Source: Mangrovimonas aestuarii (lineage in GTDB: Bacteria; Bacteroidota; Bacteroidia; Flavobacteriales; Flavobacteriaceae). From it: DNA of 64,000 nt. Within the stretch, counting starts at the first letter, position 1; each line of letters begins with the position of its first letter. Where the stretch lies: NCBI RefSeq assembly GCF_028767185.1, contig NZ_JARACK010000001.1, forward strand, positions 186,001 to 250,000. Direction: 5' to 3'. The position numbers and the translations under genes are program-made. Under the pieces are notes generated by a model. The model saw only the letters and a list, made by a program, of their open reading frames with translations. It was not told the origin of the DNA and did not search any database. Shown here piece after piece: positions 16,512-26,052 of this stretch.

Positions 16512-17402
16512 TTAGTATGACCACATATCCAATTCGAAGTTTCTGATTTGATCTTTTACTCTATCAGACTCCAATAACTGCATAAGTGCGTTATCTGGAA
16601 TGTATTCTGTAATAGCACGATCTCCGTAAACGTTTTCAACCTTGTATATTGTTCCGTTATAACGTCTTGAATTTAACAAGTGATCAAACGATATTGGCAT
16701 AGCACTATTTTCATTATTAAATGATTTTGCATTATGCAACACATTACGTGCATCTGGGAAGAAAACCCAAAATAGTGGGATTAGCTCTGGTTCATCAGCA
16801 TCAATAAAGTTAACGTCTGGTGCAACAGGTGCAATTCCCAAGATACGGTACTTTAACTCAGCTTGACGCTTATCAAAATACCATAATCCTTTAATTTTAT
16901 ATTCCTTAATATCGTAAGCAGAGATCTCTCTTCTCATGATATATTGAGGATCTACAATACCTTCTGCATTGTATTGCTCAATACCTAAGTCTGTAGTGTC
17001 AACTTTTACCAAAGCATCTTTAATATCTTCAAGAGTACGCTCTGTAGTGAAATAAGAATCATCATAGATATTTTTAATTTCACCTTCCTGTACAGCTCTC
17101 ATAAGAACATCATACAAAGAACGTCTGTCTCTACCAATATTATTAGTATCTACAGGGTAGTACAAAGGAAAATTTACACGCTCATCAAGCACAACTTCTT
17201 CCCATGTCATTTTAGCGTACATAATATCCCTATCATCTACGTAACCATATTCTAATGGCTTATCGTTATCTGCTTCCATCTGAGCATCGGTTTTCACACC
17301 AATTTCGTTAGGACTTTTCGCATTCAATAGGTTTGCTTGAGAAAAGGCACTTGATGCAACAAATACACTAAAAACGGTTAATAAAAAATTTCTATACTTC
17401 AT
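16512..17402 (-). CDS. gldN: Gliding motility / type IX secretion protein GldN
   Basis: A 296-residue periplasmic protein with a signal peptide (VFVASSAFSQ). The conserved GldN/PorN core is visible: DDRDIMYAKMTWEEVVLDER, PLYYPVD, LYDVLMRAVQEGEI, and the later YKIKGLWYFDKRQAELKYRI and LIPLFWVFFPDAR. GldN binds the periplasmic part of GldM and, with GldK, forms the outer ring of the T9SS core. It is the last gene of the operon gldK-gldL-gldM-gldN, 55 bases after gldM, and is followed by a strong terminator. Together these proteins drive secretion of CTD proteins and, in gliding species, cell movement. Confidence 0.95.
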   Translation of the reverse strand: MKYRNFLLTVFSVFVASSAFSQANLLNAKSPNEIGVKTDAQMEADNDKPLEYGYVDDRDIMYAKMTWEEVVLDERVNFPLYYPVDTNNIGRDRRSLYDVLMRAVQEGEIKNIYDDSYFTTERTLEDIKDALVKVDTTDLGIEQYNAEGIVDPQYIMRREISAYDIKEYKIKGLWYFDKRQAELKYRILGIAPVAPDVNFIDADEPELIPLFWVFFPDARNVLHNAKSFNNENSAMPISFDHLLNSRRYNGTIYKVENVYGDRAITEYIPDNALMQLLESDRVKDQIRNFELDMWSY

Positions 17403-17457
17403 CTAATTCACTTTTTTAATTTGGCTTAATACCTCTTTGTAATGTCTTACGGAACTA

Positions 17458-19008
17458 TTAGTTTGTAAGTTCAACAATTACAGGAGATACTTTCTTAAGC
17501 TTATAAGAACTGTTTCCTTTGATTTTAGCTTCGATGTCAAATATTTGGATTGCTTCTCCACGCTTAGCCTTACGTAAAGCTCCTTTTGCTCTATCATCAA
17601 GCTTTGTTCCTCTAACAGTCATAGTAGGCTGTCCTGGTACTTTGAATTTAAATCCAGTAATCTGTAATGGTAATTCGAAATCAAAATCATCAAGCATAGC
17701 GCCGATAGAAGAAATTTCTAAAGCATTACGTTGCATTTTCACTACACCTGATTCTCCTCTTACAGTACCTGTTGGAGCAGGAATATCCTTAATTCTAAAT
17801 TTAGCTTTATCACTAACTTTAGTACCATCAGGTAAAGTACCTGTTACGTTAATTGTAACTTCTCTACCAGAACCTGGGTTCATAATGTATTTACCAACAC
17901 CTGAAACTTTTTTCAATCCTGATGCACTAGCGCTAACTTTGTTATCTGGCACACCTGCGAAAGAGATGGTCATTGGGTTAGCAACACCACGATAAACTAC
18001 GTTCATCTTATCTGCAGAAATAGTTGCAGAGTTAGGCTTAGGTACAACAGCATAAGTACTTGTTACAGGAATTGTAATAATTGAGTCACCTTCCTTAAAC
18101 TGGAACTCACCTTTAATTTCTTGCTCACCAACGCTACCTGCTGGGAATTCCAACATAGTTTGTCCTGCTTGCATAGCTTCCTCAGAAAGTTCATTTCCGT
18201 TGATAATAACTTTATGAGCTTTCAATGTAGGATCGTTTTTACCTAAGATAATTCTTCCTGTAAAGTTTTCACCGTTAAAGAAAGCCGTCTTGTCTGGTAC
18301 AACAATAGCATCAAAGTTTGTCAAAGAAGCTTCAACTTTTAGCTTTCCAGCTAACATAGATGATAATACTTCAGATTGAGTGTTCTTAACGTCAGCTTGT
18401 AATTGCGTCATTTTAGTTAATGATGCGATTAATGGGAATCCTTTAAAGTGGTAGCTTAACCAATCGATTTCGATTCCATCTTTATTCTTAACTGGAGCGG
18501 TAGCAAACTTTTTGTTCACATCATCAACGATGTCCTTCATGTCTGGGTTATCAGCTAAAACTGTAACAACACCATTTCTGAACTTTTCAATTTGATTAAG
18601 GAATTCTTGTCCTTCATCCTTGTATTTGTCTCCAATAAAGAAGTGGTTATCCAAGAAATCTCCTTTATCCATAGCTTCATACTGCTTAGGATCTTCTTGT
18701 TTTGCAACCATTTGAGTTTTTAAATCTGCTAGGTAAGCATTGAAACCATTTGCCAATACATCAATTTGATCAGCTTGTGCTTTCAAAGGCTTATATTTCG
18801 CTGGTTGCTCATTCACTTTTTCTGCCAAGCCGGCCATAAAAGCTGTGTTACGCTCAGTAGCTGCCTGGTTTGAATCAGTTAATCTTTCGTTCATAAGGCC
18901 GAATGCAGAAAGTACCTCTTTTGACATGTTCAAAGCCAACATGGCGATGAATATCAAATACATCAGGTTAATCATTTTCTGCCTCGGTGATAAATTTCCT
19001 CCTGCCAT
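17458..19008 (-). CDS. gldM: Gliding motility / type IX secretion motor subunit GldM
   Basis: A 516-residue inner-membrane protein with one N-terminal transmembrane helix (MINLMYLIFIAMLALNM, residues about 11-27) and a long periplasmic part. The arrangement (basic PRQKM before the helix, then KEVLSAFGLMNERL) is diagnostic of GldM. The periplasmic part contains the helical D1 and beta-rich D2-D4 domains; GTVRGESGVVK and the C-terminal SPVIVELTN belong to D4. GldM dimers sit in a GldL pentamer and turn to pass proton-driven torque across the periplasm. Gene order and length match the known operon. Confidence 0.96.
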   Translation of the reverse strand: MAGGNLSPRQKMINLMYLIFIAMLALNMSKEVLSAFGLMNERLTDSNQAATERNTAFMAGLAEKVNEQPAKYKPLKAQADQIDVLANGFNAYLADLKTQMVAKQEDPKQYEAMDKGDFLDNHFFIGDKYKDEGQEFLNQIEKFRNGVVTVLADNPDMKDIVDDVNKKFATAPVKNKDGIEIDWLSYHFKGFPLIASLTKMTQLQADVKNTQSEVLSSMLAGKLKVEASLTNFDAIVVPDKTAFFNGENFTGRIILGKNDPTLKAHKVIINGNELSEEAMQAGQTMLEFPAGSVGEQEIKGEFQFKEGDSIITIPVTSTYAVVPKPNSATISADKMNVVYRGVANPMTISFAGVPDNKVSASASGLKKVSGVGKYIMNPGSGREVTINVTGTLPDGTKVSDKAKFRIKDIPAPTGTVRGESGVVKMQRNALEISSIGAMLDDFDFELPLQITGFKFKVPGQPTMTVRGTKLDDRAKGALRKAKRGEAIQIFDIEAKIKGNSSYKLKKVSPVIVELTN

Positions 19009-19064
19009 TTTCTAATTAGTTTTTTGTTAATAAATTTTCTTTAAGCAATTTATATTATCACTAA

Positions 19065-19718
19065 TTAGCTTTTGTGCATAGCAGATAACATACCTCCGTA
19101 AACGCCGTTCAATGATGATAAGTTAGAAGCCAATGATTGCATTTGCTCTTTTAACTTAGCAGCGTTCTCGATAGTTTCTTCATTGATAGAAGCTTGTTTG
19201 TTAACGCTTTCCAATTGTACTTTGTATAGGCTATTCAAAGATTCCATTTGAGCAGCAGCTAAAGATAACTCTTCACCGTATTTCTTAGTAGCAGCGATAG
19301 AATCAACTGTTGGGCTAATTCCTTTAGCAGCACCTTCAAAGTTCTTAATGCTTTGACCTAGGCTGTTCATTAATTCGCCATCAATTTTAGCTTCTTTCAA
19401 TAAGTTATCTAATTTCTTAGACAATAAACCTTCAGCATCTTTAGGCTCTTCTTGATTCTTAGATTTTTTGTTAGTCTTCTCACCACCAGCTAATTCTGGG
19501 TAAACTAAAGACCAATCCAATTCGTCATCTACTGGTTCGAATGCAGAGATTGCGAAAATAAGTGCTTCTGTTACAAGACCTAAAGTTAACATCACGTTAC
19601 CAGTAAGTGGTCCTATTTCAAAGTGTGTAATTTTAAATAATGCTCCTACGATTACAATTGAGGCTCCTAAACCGTAAGCCATGTTCATCATTTTCTTGCT
19701 TGCTTTTGACTGTGCCAT
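19065..19718 (-). CDS. gldL: Gliding motility / type IX secretion motor subunit GldL
   Basis: A 217-residue inner-membrane protein with two transmembrane helices in the first 60 residues (YGLGASIVIVGALFKITHF and VMLTLGLVTEALIFAISAF), joined by the conserved EIGPLTGN loop. The helix residues include a glutamate in VTEALIF, implicated in proton conduction in the GldLM motor. The rest is a cytoplasmic, mostly coiled-coil region with heptad-like repeats (residues 90-215). It partners GldM. 56 bases separate it from gldM. It starts with MAQSKASKKMMNM. Confidence 0.95.
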   Translation of the reverse strand: MAQSKASKKMMNMAYGLGASIVIVGALFKITHFEIGPLTGNVMLTLGLVTEALIFAISAFEPVDDELDWSLVYPELAGGEKTNKKSKNQEEPKDAEGLLSKKLDNLLKEAKIDGELMNSLGQSIKNFEGAAKGISPTVDSIAATKKYGEELSLAAAQMESLNSLYKVQLESVNKQASINEETIENAAKLKEQMQSLASNLSSLNGVYGGMLSAMHKS

Positions 19719-19800
19719 AATTTTCTTTTTTAAGTTTTTACACAGGTATTGCTACCTGAAAATTCAAGTTGATTTAAATAGTTATTTGTTTTTGTTCATT

Positions 19801-21162
19801 TTATCTTTTAGCGTTACCGGTAACGTCGGTTCCCATGTAGTCTTGAACCGTTCTGAATCCGATATAGCTACGAGCTGAATCAGCGTACTCATAATCTCTT
19901 GAGCTCACTTGTAAATAGTATGCAACATCTTTCCAAGATCCTCCACGTACAACCTTACGGTGGTTGTCTACGTCATTAAGGCTAGGGTTAATTGTTGATA
20001 CATATTCGTAAGATGAAGGATCGTAAGAAGAGTTAACCCACTCTGATACGTTTCCAGCCATGTTGTATAAGTTATAGTCGTTTGGCTCGTAAGATTTAGC
20101 CTCTACAGTATATAACGCCTGATCTGCCGCGTAATCTCCTCTTAAAGGCTTAAAGTTAGCCATGAAACAACCTCTGTCGCTCTTAGCATATGGACCTCCC
20201 CAAGGGAAAGTTGCAGCTTGCAGACCACCTCTTGCAGCGTATTCCCACTCTGCTTCAGACGGAAGTCTAAATTGGTTTACATTCTGCATTCCACGCTCTT
20301 TTTGATAAGCATTTTTATAAAGTGTTCTCCACTGACAGAAAGCTTTTGCCTGCATCCAAGACACACCTACTACAGGATATTCTCCATAAGCGTCGTGCCA
20401 AAAGTAATCATTGTGCATTGGCTCATTATATGAATAAGAGAAGTCGCGAATCCAAACAGTCGTATCAGGGTAAACTTCAACAGCTTCTTTTCTAATTACG
20501 TCTTTTCTTCTTAAAGAACGATTTTTTGCAGCTTTGTAGATATCCATGTAGGTATATTCGAATTTAAACTTCGTAACATCCCAAGTACGCTGCCCGTTAT
20601 AAGACTCTTCTATAGGAAGATACATTGTATCCATTACCTCTGCATAATACTCATCTGGGTACTCATTAGTATCAAAAATAATATCTACATCGTGATTAAG
20701 TTTTCTACCTTCATAGCCAGTAGGCCCCATACCACTATAGTTATCATACATATACTTTTCGTATACAGTCATGTTTTCAGGATCTGAATCTTTAAAAGAA
20801 AACTCACCAATACCACCATCACCTGGTGTTGCCCCAACCTCATCGGCTAGGATAGCAAGTTTCGTTCTAATTGTGGAGTCTCTAACCCAGTTCACAAATT
20901 GACGATACTCACTATTGGTAATCTCGGTCTCATCCATATAGAACGATCTAACTGTTACCGTTTTAGCTGGAGCATCGTTAATACCTGCCAAATCATCATC
21001 GGCTTTACCCATAATGAATGCTCCGCCTGGCACCAATTGCATACCATATGGTTTTTCAGGATGCCATTTTTTTCCTTTCACACCTACTAACTCTCCTCTG
21101 TCGCCAGAACTACAACTAGCAAAAAAGGCAACTACTGCGGTCAATAAAACTAACTTTTTCAT
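19801..21162 (-). CDS. gldK: Gliding motility / type IX secretion lipoprotein GldK
   Basis: An outer-membrane lipoprotein of 453 residues when read from the ATG at 21162 (MKKLVLLTAVVAFFASC, lipobox ending at Cys17); in-frame starts at 21168 and 21189 add only a few residues before the signal. The body is a formylglycine-generating-enzyme (FGE-sulfatase) fold: VPGGAFIMGKADDD, ETEITNSEYRQFVNW, YPVVGVSWMQAKAFCQWR, RLPSEAEWEYAARGG and VVRGGSWKDV are all present. In T9SS the fold is structural; GldK forms a ring with GldN. It is first in the operon, with a 141-base gap to the upstream ureohydrolase-like gene. Confidence 0.95.
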   Translation of the reverse strand: MKKLVLLTAVVAFFASCSSGDRGELVGVKGKKWHPEKPYGMQLVPGGAFIMGKADDDLAGINDAPAKTVTVRSFYMDETEITNSEYRQFVNWVRDSTIRTKLAILADEVGATPGDGGIGEFSFKDSDPENMTVYEKYMYDNYSGMGPTGYEGRKLNHDVDIIFDTNEYPDEYYAEVMDTMYLPIEESYNGQRTWDVTKFKFEYTYMDIYKAAKNRSLRRKDVIRKEAVEVYPDTTVWIRDFSYSYNEPMHNDYFWHDAYGEYPVVGVSWMQAKAFCQWRTLYKNAYQKERGMQNVNQFRLPSEAEWEYAARGGLQAATFPWGGPYAKSDRGCFMANFKPLRGDYAADQALYTVEAKSYEPNDYNLYNMAGNVSEWVNSSYDPSSYEYVSTINPSLNDVDNHRKVVRGGSWKDVAYYLQVSSRDYEYADSARSYIGFRTVQDYMGTDVTGNAKR

Positions 21163-21217
21163 ATCCATAGAAAACTCGTGGTTAATCATTTTTTGTACCC
21201 TTAATTTTTTAAGAGCG

Positions 21218-21248
21218 TAAACATATCTATATATTTTTTAAAAACCAA
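21218..21248 (-). promoter_or_regulatory. Candidate gldK promoter
   Basis: On the minus strand TTG (21248-21246), 20 bases, then TATGTTTA (21225-21218), one base off TAnnTTTG. It would start transcription near 21210, about 50 bases before the gldK ATG. It would separate gldKLMN from the topA/ureohydrolase transcript; read-through is also possible because no terminator is visible. Confidence 0.45.
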
Positions 21249-21330
21249 TTTTTTTTTTGAAAAATTCACACTTAATCCTCAAAAACTCGCACTTAAACGA
21301 TAATCAAATGTTAATTTGTTTAAATGAACC

Positions 21331-22497
21331 TTAAACACAATTCTTTTGAAAGGCCTTGTACCATCTATCTGGAATCTTTCCCTCACAAGCATCTAAATAA
21401 TCGTCATGCACACATGGTAATAACGTATGTCTTTTTAATTTATTATTAACATTATTTAAAAAAGGTATTTCTATCCACCAGCGGCCTGTTTTAATACTCT
21501 TATAGAAAATGAGTTGCTGGTCATCGGTAAGTGTTATAAATTTTTGAAAGTATTCTTCATTTGCGAAATCATCATCCTGAACCCTACAATTAACGCCCTC
21601 TATAAAATACCAAATCATTTGAGAAACAAGCATAGAGGTCATCTCATCATCCTTTGAAGGTTTATATTCGTATACACCAAATGAAGAAACCTTATTACTA
21701 ATTCCTGCATAACGTGCTATGGCGCAAATTTCCTTCCCATCCAAACCATTAGGGGTATCCCTCTGGTTTAAACTCAATTCAGATGCCTTTACCGACCTAA
21801 TATCAACACTAACAATATTAGCGTCTCTCATAACAGGCTCTACTAAAGTTATGTCATTGCTAATTTGCCCCAAACGATAAGGCTCAAAGTAGAGCTTCTC
21901 CATTAAATCGATCTCCTCTTGAGAGTTAAAATACGTTTGGTATCCAACTGCCGCGTAATTAAATAGATTATAAGGTTCCTCTAAAATAATCTTTCCAATA
22001 AAACTATTGTTTCGAATTGGCTTTGCTGTATCTCCAAGATCAAATCTAGAATCAACATTAACAATATTAACCATTGGAATAAGGTTATCGTAAGCTCTAT
22101 AATTGGCATAGGTAAGATCTTGACTCCCTCCTATTATTATAGGTATAATTTGACTCTTTACTAGAGAAGTAATTATTGATTGAAGCGCAAAAAAGGTATC
22201 TTCTACTGTTTCCCCTTTTTTAATATCACCTAAATCTGCAATCTTAGTATTCCAGTTACCTGGAAACAACCCATATAATGTTCGCCTTATTTCTGAAAGA
22301 TTAATCTCTTCTCCTATATAATTAACGTCATTGCGATTTTCAAGAACACCTACAAAAGCTAATTGTACACCTTCCAATTCAGGCATTCCATTACGCGAAG
22401 TATGAATCTTTAATTTCCTTCCAAGAGTTTGCGGTGCCAATAATTCGTTATGAGCCAACACAACATCTGGTACTGGCGACAGGAAATTAAAATCCAT
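21331..22497 (-). CDS. Ureohydrolase-fold (arginase/formimidoylglutamase-like) protein with degraded metal site
   Basis: A 388-residue protein with the arginase/agmatinase fold, commonly annotated as formimidoylglutamase in Bacteroidota. The three Mn-binding motifs can be placed but are altered: the GGxHS motif reads GGSQDLTY (His to Gln), DAHxD reads DSRFD (His replaced), and SxDxDxxDP reads SVDIRSVKA (second Asp to Arg). Three of about six ligands are therefore gone, so hydrolysis by the usual binuclear manganese mechanism is unlikely. It lies 6 bases after topA and just before gldK, all in the same direction. It may be structural, regulatory or use another chemistry. Confidence 0.75.
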   Translation of the reverse strand: MDFNFLSPVPDVVLAHNELLAPQTLGRKLKIHTSRNGMPELEGVQLAFVGVLENRNDVNYIGEEINLSEIRRTLYGLFPGNWNTKIADLGDIKKGETVEDTFFALQSIITSLVKSQIIPIIIGGSQDLTYANYRAYDNLIPMVNIVNVDSRFDLGDTAKPIRNNSFIGKIILEEPYNLFNYAAVGYQTYFNSQEEIDLMEKLYFEPYRLGQISNDITLVEPVMRDANIVSVDIRSVKASELSLNQRDTPNGLDGKEICAIARYAGISNKVSSFGVYEYKPSKDDEMTSMLVSQMIWYFIEGVNCRVQDDDFANEEYFQKFITLTDDQQLIFYKSIKTGRWWIEIPFLNNVNNKLKRHTLLPCVHDDYLDACEGKIPDRWYKAFQKNCV

Positions 22498-22503
22498 TTT
22501 GTA

Positions 22504-24993
22504 TTATTTCTTTTTAGCAGTTTTTCTTTTTGCTGTAGTTTTCTTTTTTGGAGCTTGTTCCTCTAGGATAGCTTTTGCCTGTTCAACAGTCATGTCGACA
22601 ACATTAACAGTTTTTGCCAACTCTACTTTTTGCTTTCCTTTTATAATATTATGACGCCCCCATCTTGCCTTTTCTACACGAATTCCTTCTTCTTCCCAAT
22701 TATGAATAAGCTTGTCTTTCTCTTTTTGAATTTTATCTTCAATCAACTCAACAATATCATTGTCTGACAAATTATCCCAATCGTATTTTTTGTTGACGTT
22801 AATGAACATGTTGTTCCATTTAATAAATGGACCGAAACGCCCCTTACCTTTTGTTACCGGTAAATCATTATATGTATAAATAGGAGCATCTGCTTTTTGC
22901 TTTTCTTTAATAAGCAGAATCGCATCATCCATTTCCACATCTAATGGATCTACACCTTTTGGCAAGGATATATATTGTTTTCCAAACTTCACATAGGGCC
23001 CAAAACGACCATTATTAACTTCGACCGTTTCACCTTCGTATTCTCCAAGACTTTTTGGCAACTTAAACAAATCCATTACCTCTTCAAAGGTAATCGTATC
23101 CAAATGCTGCTCGGGAGACAAACTTGCAAATTGAGGCTTTTCATCCTCTTCTACTGTTCCTATCTGAGCCATTGGCCCAAAGCGTCCCAAACGAACACTT
23201 ACCTGACGCCCTGTTTTAGGGTCGGTTCCCAATATGCGCTCACCAGATTCACGTTCGGCATTCTCTTGAACATCTTCTACATTGGGATGAAAATCCTTAT
23301 AAAAGGTTTTCATCATTTTAGTCCAATCTTCTTTACCTTCTGCTATATCATCGAAACTTTCCTCAACTTTTGCGGTAAAGTTATAATCCAATATTGTTTC
23401 AAAGTGATTTACCAAGAAGTCTGTAACAATCATACCAATATCTGTTGGCACGAGCTTCCCTTTATCAGACCCCACTTTTTCTGTAAGCATCTTTTCCTTC
23501 ACTCCATTATCAGCCAATGTTAGTTGAGTATACTCACGTTCAACACCTTCAATGGTTCCTTTTTCCACATACCCTCTATTTTGAATTGTAGAAATAGTAG
23601 GTGCATAAGTTGACGGACGACCAATACCCAACTCTTCCAATTGTTTTACCAAAGATGCTTCCGTATAGCGATAAGGCGCTCTGGTAAATCTTTCGGTTGC
23701 GGTGATCCCGTTATTCTCTAAAATGTCATTCAAAGCTAAGGCTGGCAACATACCTTCCTGTTCTGTATCCTCATCATCAGTTCCTTCAAGGTACACCTTT
23801 AGAAAACCATCAAATTTGATGATCTCTCCGTTTGCTGTGAATTGCTCACTATGCGTTGATGCTCCAATCTTAACATTGGTACGCTCCAATTGCGCTTCAC
23901 TCATTTGACTAGCTATTGCACGCTTCCAAATCAATTCATACAATCTAGCTTGATCCCTATCAACGTTTACTGAATGACGAGAAAAATCTGTTGGACGAAT
24001 TGCCTCGTGAGCTTCTTGTGCTCCTTTAGCTTTTCCTTTATAATTTCTTGGATTACTATAGTTATCCCCATAAGCATTAACTATTTCCTGCTGCGCTCCC
24101 TGCCTGGCTTCATCAGAAAGGTTTACACTATCCGTTCTCATATATGTTATAAGTCCGGCCTCATATAAACGCTGCGCCATGGTCATGGTCTTACTTACCG
24201 AAAAATACAACTTTCTGGAAGCCTCCTGCTGAAGCGTTGATGTTGTAAATGGTGGTGCTGGAGATTTTTTTACTGGCTTTTTCTCAAGATTGACAACCTT
24301 AAATTCGGCTGCAATATTACTCTCAAGAAATTTATATGCTTCTTCTTTAGTAGCAAAGGACTTAGACAACTTTGCCTTAAACGATCTTCCTTCTTCAGTA
24401 GAGAACACAGCGTCTATTCTAAACGATGCCTCTGGAGTGAAAGCCTGAATCTCGCGCTCGCGTTCCACTATCAATCTAACGGATACAGATTGTACACGTC
24501 CTGCAGACAATCCTCCTTTTACCTTTCGCCATAATACCGGTGACAGTTCATATCCCACAATACGATCCAAAACACGTCTAGCTTGTTGAGCATCTACTAA
24601 ATGGTAATCAATTCCTCTTGGATTTTCAATAGCTTTTTTAATAGCCGTTTTAGTAATCTCATGAAATACGATACGTTTGGTCTTTGCCTTGTCCAATTTC
24701 AAAGTTTCCGCTAGGTGCCATGCAATAGCCTCTCCCTCGCGGTCTTCATCGCTTGCCAACCATACCGTTTCTGCGCTTTTAGAAAGGTCTTTAAGCTTTT
24801 TAACTACTGATTTTTTGTCTTTCGACACTTCGTACTTTGGCTTAAAATCACCCTCAACATCAACCCCCAACTCCTTGGAAGGCAAGTCGGCTATGTGCCC
24901 AAAACTAGATTCCACCTTAAAGTCTTTTCCAAGAAACTTCTCAATGGTTTTTGCCTTTGCGGGGGACTCAACTATAACTAAATTCTTCGCCAT
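22504..24993 (-). CDS. topA: DNA topoisomerase I (type IA)
   Basis: An 829-residue type IA topoisomerase that relaxes negative supercoils. The Toprim domain starts at once (LVIVESPAKAKTIEKFLG) with the acidic ASDEDREGEAIAWHL motif; the nucleophile tyrosine is in GLITYMRTDSVNLS at about residue 293. Instead of C4 zinc fingers the C-terminus has repeated GRFGP-type TopA repeats (GRFGPMAQIG, GRFGPYVKFG, GRFGPFIKWN) and a lysine-rich DNA-binding tail (KKKTTAKRKTAKKK). Length and layout are normal for Bacteroidota. The TAnnTTTG box upstream (25013-25020) probably drives it and the ureohydrolase-like gene. Confidence 0.97.
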   Translation of the reverse strand: MAKNLVIVESPAKAKTIEKFLGKDFKVESSFGHIADLPSKELGVDVEGDFKPKYEVSKDKKSVVKKLKDLSKSAETVWLASDEDREGEAIAWHLAETLKLDKAKTKRIVFHEITKTAIKKAIENPRGIDYHLVDAQQARRVLDRIVGYELSPVLWRKVKGGLSAGRVQSVSVRLIVEREREIQAFTPEASFRIDAVFSTEEGRSFKAKLSKSFATKEEAYKFLESNIAAEFKVVNLEKKPVKKSPAPPFTTSTLQQEASRKLYFSVSKTMTMAQRLYEAGLITYMRTDSVNLSDEARQGAQQEIVNAYGDNYSNPRNYKGKAKGAQEAHEAIRPTDFSRHSVNVDRDQARLYELIWKRAIASQMSEAQLERTNVKIGASTHSEQFTANGEIIKFDGFLKVYLEGTDDEDTEQEGMLPALALNDILENNGITATERFTRAPYRYTEASLVKQLEELGIGRPSTYAPTISTIQNRGYVEKGTIEGVEREYTQLTLADNGVKEKMLTEKVGSDKGKLVPTDIGMIVTDFLVNHFETILDYNFTAKVEESFDDIAEGKEDWTKMMKTFYKDFHPNVEDVQENAERESGERILGTDPKTGRQVSVRLGRFGPMAQIGTVEEDEKPQFASLSPEQHLDTITFEEVMDLFKLPKSLGEYEGETVEVNNGRFGPYVKFGKQYISLPKGVDPLDVEMDDAILLIKEKQKADAPIYTYNDLPVTKGKGRFGPFIKWNNMFINVNKKYDWDNLSDNDIVELIEDKIQKEKDKLIHNWEEEGIRVEKARWGRHNIIKGKQKVELAKTVNVVDMTVEQAKAILEEQAPKKKTTAKRKTAKKK

Positions 24994-25012
24994 ATTTCGG
25001 TATTTATGGTTA

Positions 25013-25040
25013 CAAATGTATATGAAAAAAATTTTATCAG
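25013..25040 (-). promoter_or_regulatory. Candidate topA promoter
   Basis: Minus strand TACATTTG (25020-25013) fits TAnnTTTG exactly; CTG (25040-25038) 17 bases upstream is a one-base variant of TTG. The predicted start near 25006 leaves a leader of about 12 bases before the topA ATG at 24993. Confidence 0.45.
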
Positions 25041-25090
25041 CCTAATTTTATTGGGCTGTACAGCCCTTTTCTCTCCAATATAACACAAAA

Positions 25091-25114
25091 AAAAGCCTGT
25101 AAAAACAGGCTTTT
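25091..25114. terminator. Bidirectional terminator after the membrane-protein gene
   Basis: Stem AAAAGCCTGT / ACAGGCTTTT with a four-base A loop. On the minus strand it follows the stop of the gene at 25145 by about 30 bases and continues into a T run. Confidence 0.85.
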
Positions 25115-25144
25115 AAAATTGTAAAAGATTCATAAGAACAACAC

Positions 25145-25903
25145 CTATAATGCACTCCCTATCTCTTCAATATCGTCCTTATCTTCAAATCCTATCACCT
25201 TTTTATAAATGAGATAAACCGGTAAATATGCAAACGATGCTGTCACCAATACTCCTATTCCACAAAGCAGTATTCCAACAAACTCAGCTAAAAGCCCCGT
25301 AACTATCATCAACCCAAAAGTGAGCAACCACTTTTTGTTACCTAATTTAAAACTCAATTTGATGATTTCCGAAACTGACAAATCTGGGTTATAAGCAAAA
25401 ACCACATTAATAAAAGCAATTGGAACCGCTACATATATAATAGGAAGTACACATAGCATGGTTGCCAATAAAGAAATACCTACAGTGGCCAATCCAAGCT
25501 TAATAGCCTTGACAAAATAAGGCTTCTTAAAATAATAGAAGTAATCATCTGCTTCTTCAATGCCCAGATCCTTGTTTTTACAGATTCTAAAAAACGCAGC
25601 TTTAAGAGTAAAGGCAATGGTTGCAGCAATTGCTCCAAATAAAATTGCAAAAACAACAAAGGGAACCATTAAAAAAGCTGAGGCAGAGTCTCCATTATCC
25701 AAGGCCTCTGGATTAATAATCCCCATGGCTATCAATGGGAAATATATAATTAGGTAAAAAGGGATCATTAAGGCCATAGTTATCAATAGAGTTATTAAGC
25801 CCTGAAGCCAAATCTTTTTAAACAAATCAATACTTGCATTAAAAATATCTCCAAAGTCTAACTTTGGAGCACTTTCAATTAGTTGTTCTAGTTTTGTAAA
25901 CAT
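25145..25903 (-). CDS. Multi-pass membrane protein, function unknown
   Basis: A 252-residue inner-membrane protein with about six hydrophobic segments in two groups, separated by a cytoplasmic loop with KNKDLGIEEADDYFYYFKKP. The N-terminus (FGDIFNASIDLFKKIW) and the repeated FKLGNKKW motif before the third group resemble proteins with a glycerophosphoryl-diester-type or DUF4013-like membrane domain, but I cannot assign it firmly. There are no catalytic residues. It stands alone: terminator on one side, miaB divergent on the other. Some relatives are annotated as beta-carotene 15,15'-monooxygenase, a name that is not supported here. Confidence 0.65.
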   Translation of the reverse strand: MFTKLEQLIESAPKLDFGDIFNASIDLFKKIWLQGLITLLITMALMIPFYLIIYFPLIAMGIINPEALDNGDSASAFLMVPFVVFAILFGAIAATIAFTLKAAFFRICKNKDLGIEEADDYFYYFKKPYFVKAIKLGLATVGISLLATMLCVLPIIYVAVPIAFINVVFAYNPDLSVSEIIKLSFKLGNKKWLLTFGLMIVTGLLAEFVGILLCGIGVLVTASFAYLPVYLIYKKVIGFEDKDDIEEIGSAL

Positions 25904-25983
25904 ATTACGAGTCGGTTAGTTAGAATATTCCCACCAAAGTAGTTTGAAATATGTTAAAAATCAAATAAATCACATCTGCCAAT

Positions 25984-26015
25984 TTGTCACAGAACTTAAA
26001 ATAATAGTATCTTTG
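25984..26015 (+). promoter_or_regulatory. Promoter of the miaB operon
   Basis: TTG (25984-25986), 21 bases, TATCTTTG (26008-26015): a perfect -33/-7 pair of the Bacteroidota housekeeping type. Transcription should start near 26022, about 30 bases before the miaB ATG. Confidence 0.7.
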
Positions 26016-26052
26016 CATGCTTATTGACTGTTAACAGCTTTCAAGAAATTTT

